This document shows positions 6,291 through 14,370 of a DNA stretch of 60,119 nt, one piece after another (the stretch's first letter is position 1; every line of letters begins with the position of its first letter). The notes under the pieces were generated by a model that was given only the letters and a program-made list of their open reading frames with translations, was not told the origin of the DNA and ran no database searches. Position numbers and translations under genes: made by a program. This DNA comes from a virus, in the IMG/VR virus record IMGVR_UViG_3300025132_000038, positions 1 through 60,119 of that record. The stretch is one strand, 5' to 3'.

Positions 6291-6885
6291 ATCAAAAAAT
6301 TATTACAAAGAATTATCAGAACTACCTATTAAAAGATTGGTAGAAAAAAAAGGTGGGTTAGATTATTTATCGTGGTCTAATGCTTGGGATATGTTAAAAA
6401 AAGAACACCCGAAAGCACAAAGAAAGGTATATGAATCAGAGCATACGGGACTAAACTTTTTTACGGACGGAAAAAGTGCTTATGTAAAAGTGGGGATTAG
6501 TGTAAACGATATTGAGCATGTTGACTACCTGCCGGTTATGGACTTTAGAAACAAATCAATACCCGTAGATAAAGTTACATCAACGGATGTTAATAAGGCT
6601 ATTCAACGAGCAACAGCAAAGGCTATTGCTATGCACGGGTTAGGGTTAACCTTATGGACGGGAGAAGATATACCTTCAGAACAAAATGAATCTAATGTTA
6701 TGACTCATATAAGTTTGGATATTGGAAGTGAAAGTTGGGGAAAGGCTTTAACTTATGTGGTCGCTAATAAACATTTAGGGGTAAATAAACTTATAGCTAT
6801 GCTATCTAAAAAATATACTATTACAGATATTGTTAAAAAAGAGATAGAGAAAACTATTAAAATGAACACCCCTCAACCAAAATAA
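6283..6885 (+). CDS. Sak3-type single-strand annealing recombinase (DUF1071-like)
   Basis: 200 residues matching the DUF1071/Sak3 pattern: LDYLSWSNAWDMLKKEHP near the start, LPVMDFRNKSI in the middle, then DVNKAIQRATAKAIAMHGLGL and WTGEDIP. Sak3 proteins anneal complementary single strands in phage recombination. A RecE-like exonuclease (7390) and an SSB-like protein (8142) lie downstream, completing a typical phage annealing system. The C-terminal 60 residues are a Lys-rich extension. Confidence 0.85.
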   Translation: MSKSKNYYKELSELPIKRLVEKKGGLDYLSWSNAWDMLKKEHPKAQRKVYESEHTGLNFFTDGKSAYVKVGISVNDIEHVDYLPVMDFRNKSIPVDKVTSTDVNKAIQRATAKAIAMHGLGLTLWTGEDIPSEQNESNVMTHISLDIGSESWGKALTYVVANKHLGVNKLIAMLSKKYTITDIVKKEIEKTIKMNTPQPK

Positions 6886-7013
6886 TGGAGAATACATTAA
6901 CAATATTATTTATTCTAGGATTAACATTTGTGGTGGGTGTGGTTATGGGTATATATATAACCACTCAAATTGGAGATTGGATAAATAATCAAATAAATAA
7001 AAAAAATGATTGA
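6885..7013 (+). CDS. Single-pass membrane mini-protein
   Basis: 42 residues with one hydrophobic segment (about residues 4-25) and a polar C-terminus. The start overlaps the stop of the annealing-protein gene by one base, and its own end overlaps the next gene by 8, consistent with coupled translation. Function unknown. Confidence 0.5.
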   Translation: MENTLTILFILGLTFVVGVVMGIYITTQIGDWINNQINKKND

Positions 7014-7134
7014 TTTAGAAATAGAACCATATGAAGATATGGATGAAAAAGAATTGTGTGCCCATTGTGGAGATGTTTATACAGACAAAAACTTTTGCTC
7101 TCAAGGGTGTGCTACGGCTTTTTTTAATGACTAA
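7006..7134 (+). CDS. Zinc-finger mini-protein
   Basis: 42 residues: an acidic N-terminus, then CAHC (residues 18-21) and CSQGC (31-35), giving four cysteines spaced like a small treble-clef or ribbon metal site. It lies between a membrane mini-protein and a structured non-coding element. Function unknown. Confidence 0.55.
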   Translation: MIDLEIEPYEDMDEKELCAHCGDVYTDKNFCSQGCATAFFND

Positions 7135-7139
7135 ATAAT

Positions 7140-7218
7140 TAAGGGGGGTTTTTAGGGTTGTTAAAAATGTCATGTCCACAACCTAGCCATAATGGTACTT
7201 TGTGTTTTACCCCCCTTA
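7140..7218 (+). ncRNA. Structured RNA element with three-way-junction potential
   Basis: A perfect 10-base inverted repeat, TAAGGGGGGT (7140-7149) and ACCCCCCTTA (7209-7218), encloses a second stem, GGTTGT (7156-7161) with ACAACC (7178-7183). A possible third short stem is GCC/GGT around 7186-7196. This predicts a closed three-way junction in the leader of the next gene. No known riboswitch or ribozyme core was recognised. A short T-rich stretch follows, so partial terminator activity is possible. Confidence 0.5.
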
Positions 7219-7234
7219 TTTTAAATTAATAATT

Positions 7235-7390
7235 ATGAATAAAAATAGAGACCCAAAACATATATATCAGGAAGATTTCTCAATAGGTATAGAATATCAT
7301 TATGATAACACTTATAAAAAAATTTACGATATACAGAAACTTAAAAGAAAAATTAAAATAATTATAGAAACCTTAGAAAATAAAAAATAA
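7235..7390 (+). CDS. Hypothetical 51-residue protein
   Basis: I chose ATG 7235 over the in-frame GTG at 7202, because 7202 lies inside the 3' arm of the RNA hairpin and 7235 carries the usual AATTATG leader. The protein (MNKNRDPKHIYQEDF...) ends in a basic helical segment. Its stop overlaps the start of the exonuclease gene by one base. Function unknown. Confidence 0.5.
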   Translation: MNKNRDPKHIYQEDFSIGIEYHYDNTYKKIYDIQKLKRKIKIIIETLENKK

Positions 7391-8118
7391 TGTCAAAAGA
7401 AATTTTAGAACTATTAAAAGAAGATGAGCAGTATTATAAAGGGGTGGGAAAAAATTATCTATCTAACTCCGATATTGGTACGTTATTAAAAAACCCAAGA
7501 GAATTTGGAATAGAAAGACCCGATAACGTGAATTTTATGAAAGGAAGATTGTTTCATCAGTTGATTTTAGAACCCAACAAAGCAAAGGATATGTTTTGTA
7601 TTGATGTTAATTCACGTAACACAAAAGCATACAAAGAATATAGTAATGGAAAGGTTGTTTTGTTAAAAAAAGAGGTAGATGAAATAAAAAACCTCACTAA
7701 AGTTATGTTAGGTAATGTAGACTTCTTTGATATGATAAGAGAAAAAAACAATCAATATGAAGTGCCTATGATAAAAGAAATAAAAGGAGTAATGTGGAAA
7801 GGGAAAGCAGATATTGTAAACGAGCATATATTAGTAGATTTAAAAACTACAAGTGATATATCAAAATTTAAATGGTCAGCAAGAGATTACAACTATGATA
7901 GTCAAGCATATATATATGAACAACTTTTTGGTAAACCTTTGTTCTTTTTGGTGGTAGATAAACAAACACAATCCTTGGGAATGTTTGAACCAACGCCAGA
8001 GTTTTTAGAAAGGGGAGAAAGAAAAGTAGAAAAAGCAATAGGAGTATACAATCAATTCTTTAGTGATAAAGCTGAGGAGGATATTGACACCTATTACATT
8101 AATGAACAATTAAATTAA
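7390..8118 (+). CDS. RecE/exonuclease VIII-like PD-(D/E)XK nuclease
   Basis: 242 residues. GKAD (Asp141) followed by VDLKTTSD (Asp150, Lys152) gives the D...(D/E)xK core, and YDSQAYIYEQLFG matches the conserved Q-x-x-Y region of phage PDDEXK exonucleases. N-terminal MKGRLFHQLIL also fits the family's G-x-x-x-H motif. The expected activity is 5'-to-3' resection of double-stranded ends to supply single strands for the Sak3 protein at 6283. The family is usually of similar size. Confidence 0.85.
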   Translation: MSKEILELLKEDEQYYKGVGKNYLSNSDIGTLLKNPREFGIERPDNVNFMKGRLFHQLILEPNKAKDMFCIDVNSRNTKAYKEYSNGKVVLLKKEVDEIKNLTKVMLGNVDFFDMIREKNNQYEVPMIKEIKGVMWKGKADIVNEHILVDLKTTSDISKFKWSARDYNYDSQAYIYEQLFGKPLFFLVVDKQTQSLGMFEPTPEFLERGERKVEKAIGVYNQFFSDKAEEDIDTYYINEQLN

Positions 8119-8141
8119 TTATTAACTAAATTTTATTAAAC

Positions 8142-8414
8142 ATGTCAGAAAAAGAAAAAATTTTCGCAGATGGATTTTCATTTAAAAAAAGAGAAAATCA
8201 ACCCGACTTTGTTGTGGGGAGAATGTCAATCAAAGTAGAAGACGCATTAGCGTTTTTAAAAGAACGTTCGAATAATGGGTGGGTAAACCTAAATATTAAC
8301 CAAGCCCGTAGTGGTAATTACTATTGCGAACTTGATACATGGAAACCCACACAAAATAATAACACAACTACAACCCCTCCGGTAGAGGAGGTTAAAGAAG
8401 ACTTACCCTTCTAA
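8142..8414 (+). CDS. SSB-like single-stranded DNA-binding protein with acidic C-terminal tip
   Basis: 90 residues ending EEVKEDLPF, close to the acidic D/E-x-x-(L/I)PF tip by which bacterial SSBs recruit partner proteins. A polar Thr/Asn/Pro linker precedes it (about residues 66-80), like an SSB tail. The first 65 residues (beta-rich, with WVNLNINQARSGNYYCELD) are shorter than a classical SSB fold, so this may be a divergent OB-like domain. Position next to the annealing protein and exonuclease supports an SSB role. A terminator follows. Confidence 0.65.
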   Translation: MSEKEKIFADGFSFKKRENQPDFVVGRMSIKVEDALAFLKERSNNGWVNLNINQARSGNYYCELDTWKPTQNNNTTTTPPVEEVKEDLPF

Positions 8415-8431
8415 ATGTGATGTGTGAATGG

Positions 8432-8466
8432 GGGGGAGGTTTGTCATATTCCTCCCCTTTTTTTGT
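8432..8466 (+). terminator. Rho-independent terminator
   Basis: GGGGAGG and CCTCCCC arms with a loop of about 11 bases, followed by a run of T. It closes the recombination cluster. Confidence 0.85.
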
Positions 8467-8477
8467 GTCGAAATGTC
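8465..8477 (-). promoter_or_regulatory. Inverted partial copy of the CGACAC element
   Basis: GTGTCGAAATGTC is the reverse complement of GACATTTCGACAC, nearly identical to the left end of the duplicated element at 57141 (one T fewer). It lies 80 bp upstream of the full copy at 8558. Confidence 0.4.
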
Positions 8478-8557
8478 AATAAACCCATTGGTAAATATAT
8501 ATTTATAGAATTTTATTTTATATTTTATTTTATTTTACTTAAATTGAACTTAAAATC

Positions 8558-8633
8558 GACATAATCGACACTAACATTGATAATCAGCTACTTACATAAA
8601 AAAAAACGACACTAAAATCGACACATCATGACA
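8558..8633 (+). promoter_or_regulatory. Duplicated 76-bp regulatory or origin-like element, copy 1
   Basis: Three CGACAC boxes (8566, 8607, 8619) and a TTGATAATCAG near-palindrome (8577-8587) sit at the same offsets (8, 49, 61 and 19) as in the copy at 57141-57216. The element ends on the primase-helicase start codon (8628), so it may be an operator for that gene or a replication site used by its product. Confidence 0.65.
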
Positions 8634-11045
8634 CAAAATATCACTATTTTTAAAAATATTAGAGAAACAGCTACTCCGTTTTACCGAGAAACATCCGTTG
8701 TATTAGAAAGAATACAAGAGGGGGCATCTAAAGAGCTTGTAAAAAAAATAAGACTAGAAAAAGATAAAGGAACTAGGAATGAGCTTAAAAAAGAACTACC
8801 GGCTATTTGCTTTTCTGGAAAATTTAACAAAAGAAATGACGATTCAATAGTAGAACATAGTGGGATAATATGTTTAGATTTTGACGGATATAAAAAACAA
8901 AAAGATTTACTTTCCGATAAAGAACAGATAAGTAAAAATAAACATGTGTATTCTGTTTTTATTAGTCCTTCTGGTAACGGATTGAAAGTTTTAATTAAGA
9001 TACCCCAAGATGCAGATAATCACGTTCATTATTTTAACTCCTTAGAAAAACACTTTGAATCCCCATACTTTGATAAGACTTGCAAAAACCTTAGTAGAGT
9101 GTGTTACGAAAGTTATGACCCTTTAATATATGTAAATGAAAATTCATCTATTTGGGATGTTATAGAAGATATAGAATATACGGAAGTTAATGTTCATAGA
9201 GACCCTCCTACTATACCTATAACAGATGAAAATAAAATTGTAGAGATACTTATTAAGTGGTGGCAAAAAAAATATCCAATGATAGAGGGGCAAAGAAATC
9301 AAAATGTATATGTCTTAGCTATGGCCTTTAACGATTATGGTATTAATAAATCTTTAGCGTCTTATGTACTTAATAATTATGCAACCCAAGATTTTAATTT
9401 ATCCGAGATACAAAGAACTATTGATAGTGCTTATTCACACTCTCAAAATTTTGGAACTAAGTATTACGAGGATGAGGAAAGATTAAATACTATAAAATCT
9501 AAATTAAGAAGGGGGGTTACTAAAAAAGAAATAAGAAGTCAGTTAGAGGAAACAAGTTTAGATGACAAAACTATTGATGCTGTATTAAATAAGGTAGAAG
9601 AAGAAAATAAATTAAAGCAGTTTTGGACTAAAAACGACAAAGGTGTTATAAAGATTGTTCATATATTATTTAAACACTTTTTAGAAGACAATGGGTTTTA
9701 CAAGTATTGCCCCGAAGGTAGTAAAAACTACGTCTTTGTTAGGGTTACTAATAATCTAATAGACCATACATCAGAAAAAGAAATAAAAGATTTTATTTTA
9801 GACCACCTTATTCAACTAGACGACAGCTCTATATATAATTATTTTGCCGACCAGACGCGTTTATTTAGAGAGGAATTTTTAACCCTATTATCTACTATAG
9901 ATATTTATTTTATAGCAGACACTAAAGATTATGCTTATTTATATTATAAAAATTGTGCCGTACAAATAAGTAAGAATGAGATAAAAACAATAGACTATTT
10001 AGATTTGGGTGGGTACGTTTGGAAAGACCATATAATTAATAGAAACTTTAATCTATGTAGTTCAGATGATTGTGATTATAAAAAATTTGTTTTTAACGTT
10101 TGTGGAGAAGACCCTGAAAGAACGTTGTCTATGGAAAGTACGATAGGTTATATGTTACACGGACATAAAAATTTATCTTATTGCCCGGCTATTATATTAA
10201 ATGATGAGGTTATATCAGACAACCCAGAGGGTGGTACGGGTAAGGGAATCTTTATGAACGCGTTAGCACAAATGAAAAAGGTGGTAACAATAGACGGAAA
10301 GTCTTTTGCGTTTGAAAGGTCTTTTGCTTATCAGTTAGTATCAGCAGATACACAGATATTAGTATTTGATGATGTTAAAAAACATTTTGATTTTGAAAGA
10401 TTGTTTAGCGTGGTTACAGAAGGTTTGACGTTGGAAAAGAAAAATAAGGACGCAATTAAAATACCTTTTAGTAAGTCTCCTAAAATAGCTATAACAACTA
10501 ATTATGCCATAAAAGGGGCCGGTAATTCATTTGCTAGAAGGAAGTGGGAGTTAGAGTTACATCAACATTATAATAAATCTTTTTCACCCTTAGATGATTT
10601 TGGAAAACTTTTATTTGGAGATTGGGGGGACGAGGAATGGTGTCAGTTTGATAACTACATGATTAGTTGTTTACAAAACTATTTAACAGCCGGTTTACAT
10701 AAAAGTAAATTTGTTAACCTTAAGGTTAGGCAGTTATCAGCAGAAACCTCTCATGATTTTATAGAATGGTGTGGATTAATAAAAGGGTCTCAACCCAATC
10801 CTAAACTAGTTGTTGATTTAAAAAACTATAAACATCAATTATATTTAGAGTTTATTGAAGAATATCCCGACTATGGCCCTAAAGCAAAAATGACTATATC
10901 GCGTACTCGTTTTTATAAATGGTTAGTATCTTATGCTTTGTTCCAAGAGGGTATACAACCAGAGGAAGGAAGGGATTCAGCCGGTAGGTGGATAAGGATA
11001 CGAAGTAAAAAAGAATTAGAGGTTCAAACAAATATAGATTTTTAG
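8628..11045 (+). CDS. Primase-helicase (BT4734/VirE-type primase domain with P-loop helicase)
   Basis: 805 residues. The N-terminal part (about 60-165) matches the BT4734-like/VirE N-terminal domain, a relative of archaeo-eukaryotic primases, with GIICLDFDG (metal-binding D-x-D) and ISPSGNGLKVLIKIP. Residues about 205-285 resemble a primase C-terminal domain (GQRNQNVYVLAMAFNDYGI...). A helicase domain follows near 530-680: Walker A GGTGKG (about 536), Walker B ILVFDDV and sensor-1 KIAITTNY, like D5/SF3-type helicases. It would prime and unwind at the phage fork. It is preceded by the duplicated CGACAC element and followed two bases later by the next gene. No DNA polymerase gene was found in the window. 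Confidence 0.85.
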   Translation: MTQNITIFKNIRETATPFYRETSVVLERIQEGASKELVKKIRLEKDKGTRNELKKELPAICFSGKFNKRNDDSIVEHSGIICLDFDGYKKQKDLLSDKEQISKNKHVYSVFISPSGNGLKVLIKIPQDADNHVHYFNSLEKHFESPYFDKTCKNLSRVCYESYDPLIYVNENSSIWDVIEDIEYTEVNVHRDPPTIPITDENKIVEILIKWWQKKYPMIEGQRNQNVYVLAMAFNDYGINKSLASYVLNNYATQDFNLSEIQRTIDSAYSHSQNFGTKYYEDEERLNTIKSKLRRGVTKKEIRSQLEETSLDDKTIDAVLNKVEEENKLKQFWTKNDKGVIKIVHILFKHFLEDNGFYKYCPEGSKNYVFVRVTNNLIDHTSEKEIKDFILDHLIQLDDSSIYNYFADQTRLFREEFLTLLSTIDIYFIADTKDYAYLYYKNCAVQISKNEIKTIDYLDLGGYVWKDHIINRNFNLCSSDDCDYKKFVFNVCGEDPERTLSMESTIGYMLHGHKNLSYCPAIILNDEVISDNPEGGTGKGIFMNALAQMKKVVTIDGKSFAFERSFAYQLVSADTQILVFDDVKKHFDFERLFSVVTEGLTLEKKNKDAIKIPFSKSPKIAITTNYAIKGAGNSFARRKWELELHQHYNKSFSPLDDFGKLLFGDWGDEEWCQFDNYMISCLQNYLTAGLHKSKFVNLKVRQLSAETSHDFIEWCGLIKGSQPNPKLVVDLKNYKHQLYLEFIEEYPDYGPKAKMTISRTRFYKWLVSYALFQEGIQPEEGRDSAGRWIRIRSKKELEVQTNIDF

Positions 11046-11046
11046 A

Positions 11047-11292
11047 ATGAATTGGAGTTTACACAGAGCAATGCTCAACTCTTATTATGTAATCATTAGA
11101 GGGTATGACCCCTACCTAATGATGTCAAAAGGAGGGGGTTTTTTTGCTCACGACCCCACTAGTGATTTAGAAAAAGAAGACGTGGAGGGTGTGTTAACAT
11201 ACTTTGAGGAGATTGAAGATTATATAAAGTGCCAAGAGATAAATAGTTTTATAAAAACACAATGGAATTTAGGGAATATCAAAAAGAAATAA
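11047..11292 (+). CDS. Hypothetical protein
   Basis: 81 residues with no recognised domain (MNWSLHRAMLNSYYVIIRG...). It starts one base after the primase-helicase stop and overlaps the SF2 helicase gene by 31 bases, so it is part of the replication operon. Confidence 0.55.
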   Translation: MNWSLHRAMLNSYYVIIRGYDPYLMMSKGGGFFAHDPTSDLEKEDVEGVLTYFEEIEDYIKCQEINSFIKTQWNLGNIKKK

Positions 11293-12491
11293 TAGACAAA
11301 AGCGTAGGAGTATTGCTAAAGTACAACTTTGTTTATCTAGCTATGGAGGTTAGAACGGGAAAGACATTAACAAGTTTGGGAATAGCTCAAAGTATGTTTA
11401 TGAACAACGTATTATTTATAACAAAAAAGAAAGCTATTAGCTCTATAGAAAGCGATTATAAATTACTCTCACCTAAATATAAGCTTATTGTCATCAACTA
11501 TGAATCACTTCACAAGATACCTAATTTAAAATGGGATATGGTTATTTGTGACGAGTCTCATAGTATGGGGGCGTTTCCTAAACCTAATAAAAGAGCAAAA
11601 GCCGTAAAAGATATTATACTCAAAACCCGTGCCAAAGTCATATTATTATCAGGAACTCCTACCCCAGAATCATACAGCCAAATATATCACCAAGTATATG
11701 GTATAACAAAAAACCCATTTTATGAGTGTGTAAACTTTTATAAGTTTGCCCATAAGTACGTTAAAATAAAAGAGAAAAAAATAAATGGTTTGTTTATTAG
11801 AGATTATTCGCATGGGCTAGAGTCTATACTTGAAAAAATGAAACCATACACTATAAACTTTTCCCAAAAAGAGGCAGGGTTTAAAACAACGATTAAAGAA
11901 AATGTTTTACATGTACCCATGAAAGAAGTAACTTATGATGTAGCAAGTAAATTGAAGAAAAATAGGGTAGTAGAAGGAGAGGAAGAAGTTATATTAGCAG
12001 ACACGCCTGTTAAATTAATGATGAAACTACATCAGTTGTATTCAGGAACAATAAAATTTGAAAGCGGAAATAAAATGGTGTTAGATTATAGTAAAGCTCA
12101 GTTTATAAAACAAAGGTTTGTTAACCAAAAAATAGCTATATTTTATAAGTTTACAGCCGAGTTGGAGGCTTTGAAAAGTGTTTTTGAGGACAATTTAACC
12201 ACGGAACTGAGTGTCTTTAAAGATACACCTAAAAGTATCGCCTTACAAATCGTGAGTGGCAGGGAAGGAATATCTTTAAAAGAGGCTAAGCATATAATAT
12301 ATTATAATATTGACTTTAGTGCTACGAGTTATTGGCAAAGTAGAGATAGAATGACAACCCAGAATAGATTAAAAAATAGTATATATTGGATTTTCTCCGA
12401 AGGGGGTATAGAAGATGATATATATAAAGCAGTAACGAAGAAGAAAGACTATACCGTCCGCCACTTCAAAAAGGATTTATTATCTTTGTAA
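11262..12491 (+). CDS. SF2 DNA helicase/ATPase (SNF2-like)
   Basis: 409 residues with the SF2 motifs in order: FREYQ (Q-like motif, residues 3-7), Walker A EVRTGKT (about 29-35), MVICDESH (motif II, DESH in place of DEAH), LLSGTPTP (motif III), then in the second domain IVSGREGISLKEA (motif V) and WQSRDRMTTQ (motif VI). It is compact, like phage SNF2/UvsW-type helicases that remodel forks or recombination intermediates. The VRR-NUC gene follows after two bases, a common pairing in phages. Confidence 0.82.
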   Translation: MEFREYQKEIIDKSVGVLLKYNFVYLAMEVRTGKTLTSLGIAQSMFMNNVLFITKKKAISSIESDYKLLSPKYKLIVINYESLHKIPNLKWDMVICDESHSMGAFPKPNKRAKAVKDIILKTRAKVILLSGTPTPESYSQIYHQVYGITKNPFYECVNFYKFAHKYVKIKEKKINGLFIRDYSHGLESILEKMKPYTINFSQKEAGFKTTIKENVLHVPMKEVTYDVASKLKKNRVVEGEEEVILADTPVKLMMKLHQLYSGTIKFESGNKMVLDYSKAQFIKQRFVNQKIAIFYKFTAELEALKSVFEDNLTTELSVFKDTPKSIALQIVSGREGISLKEAKHIIYYNIDFSATSYWQSRDRMTTQNRLKNSIYWIFSEGGIEDDIYKAVTKKKDYTVRHFKKDLLSL

Positions 12492-12493
12492 CA

Positions 12494-12733
12494 ATGAGTG
12501 AACAAAAAATTCAATTTAAAAAAATCAAAGAACTAGAACAAAAGGGGTATTATGTAATCAAGCTTACTACTACCAATAAAAATGGAATACCCGACCTTAT
12601 TGCTATACCTAAGGATAGTAATGTGTTGTTTGTGGAGGTTAAAAAACCCGAAGGGAAACTTTCAAAGTTACAAGAGTATAGAATTAAAGAACTAGAAAGA
12701 CATGGAATTAGAACCGAAATATATAGAGGATAA
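12494..12733 (+). CDS. VRR-NUC domain nuclease
   Basis: 79 residues forming a stand-alone VRR-NUC domain: NGIPDLIAI (Asp34), FVEVKKPEGKLSKLQ (Glu48, Lys50, Gln60). These are the metal-binding and catalytic positions of the family, which cuts branched DNA. Stand-alone copies are frequent in phages beside SF2 helicases, as here. Confidence 0.88.
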   Translation: MSEQKIQFKKIKELEQKGYYVIKLTTTNKNGIPDLIAIPKDSNVLFVEVKKPEGKLSKLQEYRIKELERHGIRTEIYRG

Positions 12734-13019
12734 AGATATAAAGTGTAGGTTTGACGACTACTTTATAGACGAGCTTATCATGTTACCTTATGAGGCGGCT
12801 ATAGGAATTATGGACGCGGTAAAAATAAACTCTAACCTTTTACCAGAAAAAAATAATTGGTCACAATTAGTGGGGGGTGTTATTAAAGGAAAGACGCCTT
12901 TTTTTTACGAACTAGAATATATTAAACCAACGGGTGAAGACCCTATCTATTTAGATATATTAGAAATAAATTGCGACGATTATTTAGATTACATTAACTT
13001 AAATCAATATTTAAAATGA
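12702..13019 (+). CDS. Hypothetical acidic protein
   Basis: 105 residues, acidic, no domain recognised. It overlaps the nuclease gene by 32 bases and its stop overlaps the next start (ATGA), which argues for translational coupling in the replication operon. Confidence 0.55.
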   Translation: MELEPKYIEDKDIKCRFDDYFIDELIMLPYEAAIGIMDAVKINSNLLPEKNNWSQLVGGVIKGKTPFFYELEYIKPTGEDPIYLDILEINCDDYLDYINLNQYLK

Positions 13020-13456
13020 AATTAACAGCAGATGCAAAAAATGCAAAAGACATGATAGAAAGAAGGTTTAACCTTAAACTATACACTAAGTGCCGAACAG
13101 CCCCTTATATTAAAGCGAGGTGTATGTTTTCTAAACTATTATTTAAACGGGGTTATGGTTGTTATGCTATAAGTAAAATGTTGCAAATGAATCACGCAAC
13201 CATATTAAACTACTTTAATAACTTTAAATGGTTTTATAAAACTGACTCAGAATTTGCCGAGAGTTATGAACAATTTTATGAACAAATGAGAAATTCCTCT
13301 ATAGTTTATACACAAATGAACGAGTATGAGTTAAAAAAAGAACTACTTTTATTACAAACTGAAAATAAAAACCTATATTTACGCAACCGAAAACTTGAAA
13401 ACAAGGTGAAACGACTAGAAGAAAGTAAAGTTATATACATAGAAAGTCGAATGTAA
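13016..13456 (+). CDS. DnaA domain IV-like protein with coiled coil
   Basis: 146 residues. Residues about 37-70 (ARCMFSKLLFKRGYGCYAIS, then MNHATILNYF) follow the DnaA domain IV pattern: an A-R helix, a helix-turn-helix and the H-x-T-(I/V) signature. Residues about 100-140 form a leucine-rich coiled coil (ELKKELLLLQTENKNL), suggesting a dimer. No ATPase domain is present. This is the second such protein in the genome (see 5596). It may recognise an origin or regulate transcription. Confidence 0.55.
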   Translation: MKLTADAKNAKDMIERRFNLKLYTKCRTAPYIKARCMFSKLLFKRGYGCYAISKMLQMNHATILNYFNNFKWFYKTDSEFAESYEQFYEQMRNSSIVYTQMNEYELKKELLLLQTENKNLYLRNRKLENKVKRLEESKVIYIESRM

Positions 13457-13466
13457 TAAAAATATA

Positions 13467-13661
13467 ATGAGTAAAAAACCTAATGCGGTAGAAAGAAATA
13501 GGCTTACCTACATTAATCACTTAATGGAGGAAGTTAATTCTGCCACGTCTCAGGTTTACGAACACTTTGTAGATAAAGAATATACCCAGGCCAAACAAGC
13601 TACTTATACTTTAATAAAAAGACTTAAAGACGTAATTCAATCCTTAGAAGATGAAGTTTAA
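13467..13661 (+). CDS. Hypothetical 64-residue helical protein
   Basis: 64 residues, helical and charged. It starts 10 bases after the previous stop and overlaps the phosphoesterase gene by 11. No function recognised. Confidence 0.5.
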   Translation: MSKKPNAVERNRLTYINHLMEEVNSATSQVYEHFVDKEYTQAKQATYTLIKRLKDVIQSLEDEV

Positions 13662-14370
13662 TTCCGATTTTCGTCCCCGTTTAAAGGGGAATAAAAAAAG
13701 AGCGTTTGAGTATTTTACAAAAAACGAAAGAAGAATCTTGGTAATAGGGGATATTCACGCCCCTTTTGTTTTAGATGGATACCTAGAGTTTTGTCAAGAA
13801 ACTTATGCTAAACATAATTGTAATCAAGTAATTTTCATAGGAGACATTTTGGATAACCATTATAGTTCTTTTCATCAGACAGACCCAAACGGTCTTGGTG
13901 GGGGACAAGAGCTTGAGCACGCTATAACAATAGTGCAAGAATGGTATCAAGCGTTTCCCGTTGCTGATGTTCTAATCGGAAATCATGACCGCATAATAAT
14001 GAGGAAGGCCGTAGATTCTGACGTTCCTAAACAATGGATAAAAAGTTACAACGAAGTTTTAGGTGTTGATTGGAATTGGACTGAAAGAATAGTTTATGAT
14101 GGTGTTCAATTCGTTCATGGAGAAGGGGGGACGGCACGTACAAAAGCAAAGAACGATATGATGTCCACTGTGCAGGGCCATATACATACCCAATGTTACA
14201 CCGAGTGGCTAGTTGGTAGAAACTTCCGAGTCTTTGGGATGCAAGTGGGATGTGGGATTGACGCTAAGTCTTACGCCGCAGCTTACGCTAAACATTTCAA
14301 AAGACAAGCTATTGGTTGTGGAGTTATCTTAGGTGGGCACACTGCTATAAATTGTTTAATGGAATTATGA
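13651..14370 (+). CDS. Calcineurin-like metallophosphoesterase
   Basis: 239 residues with the complete metal-binding motif set: GDIH (33-36), GD (64-65), GNHD (110-113), HGE (156-158) and GHIH (176-179). The fold cleaves phosphoesters with two metal ions; phage members act on DNA ends, RNA or nucleotides, and which applies here cannot be told. It is encoded at the end of the replication operon and overlaps the next gene by four bases. Confidence 0.85.
   Translation: MKFNSDFRPRLKGNKKRAFEYFTKNERRILVIGDIHAPFVLDGYLEFCQETYAKHNCNQVIFIGDILDNHYSSFHQTDPNGLGGGQELEHAITIVQEWYQAFPVADVLIGNHDRIIMRKAVDSDVPKQWIKSYNEVLGVDWNWTERIVYDGVQFVHGEGGTARTKAKNDMMSTVQGHIHTQCYTEWLVGRNFRVFGMQVGCGIDAKSYAAAYAKHFKRQAIGCGVILGGHTAINCLMEL

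Noticed and set aside
13651-14370. Metallophosphoesterase as a known DNA-end repair partner (SbcD)
   Set aside because: There is no SbcC-like ATPase nearby and the protein is too short for SbcD; only the general fold is supported.
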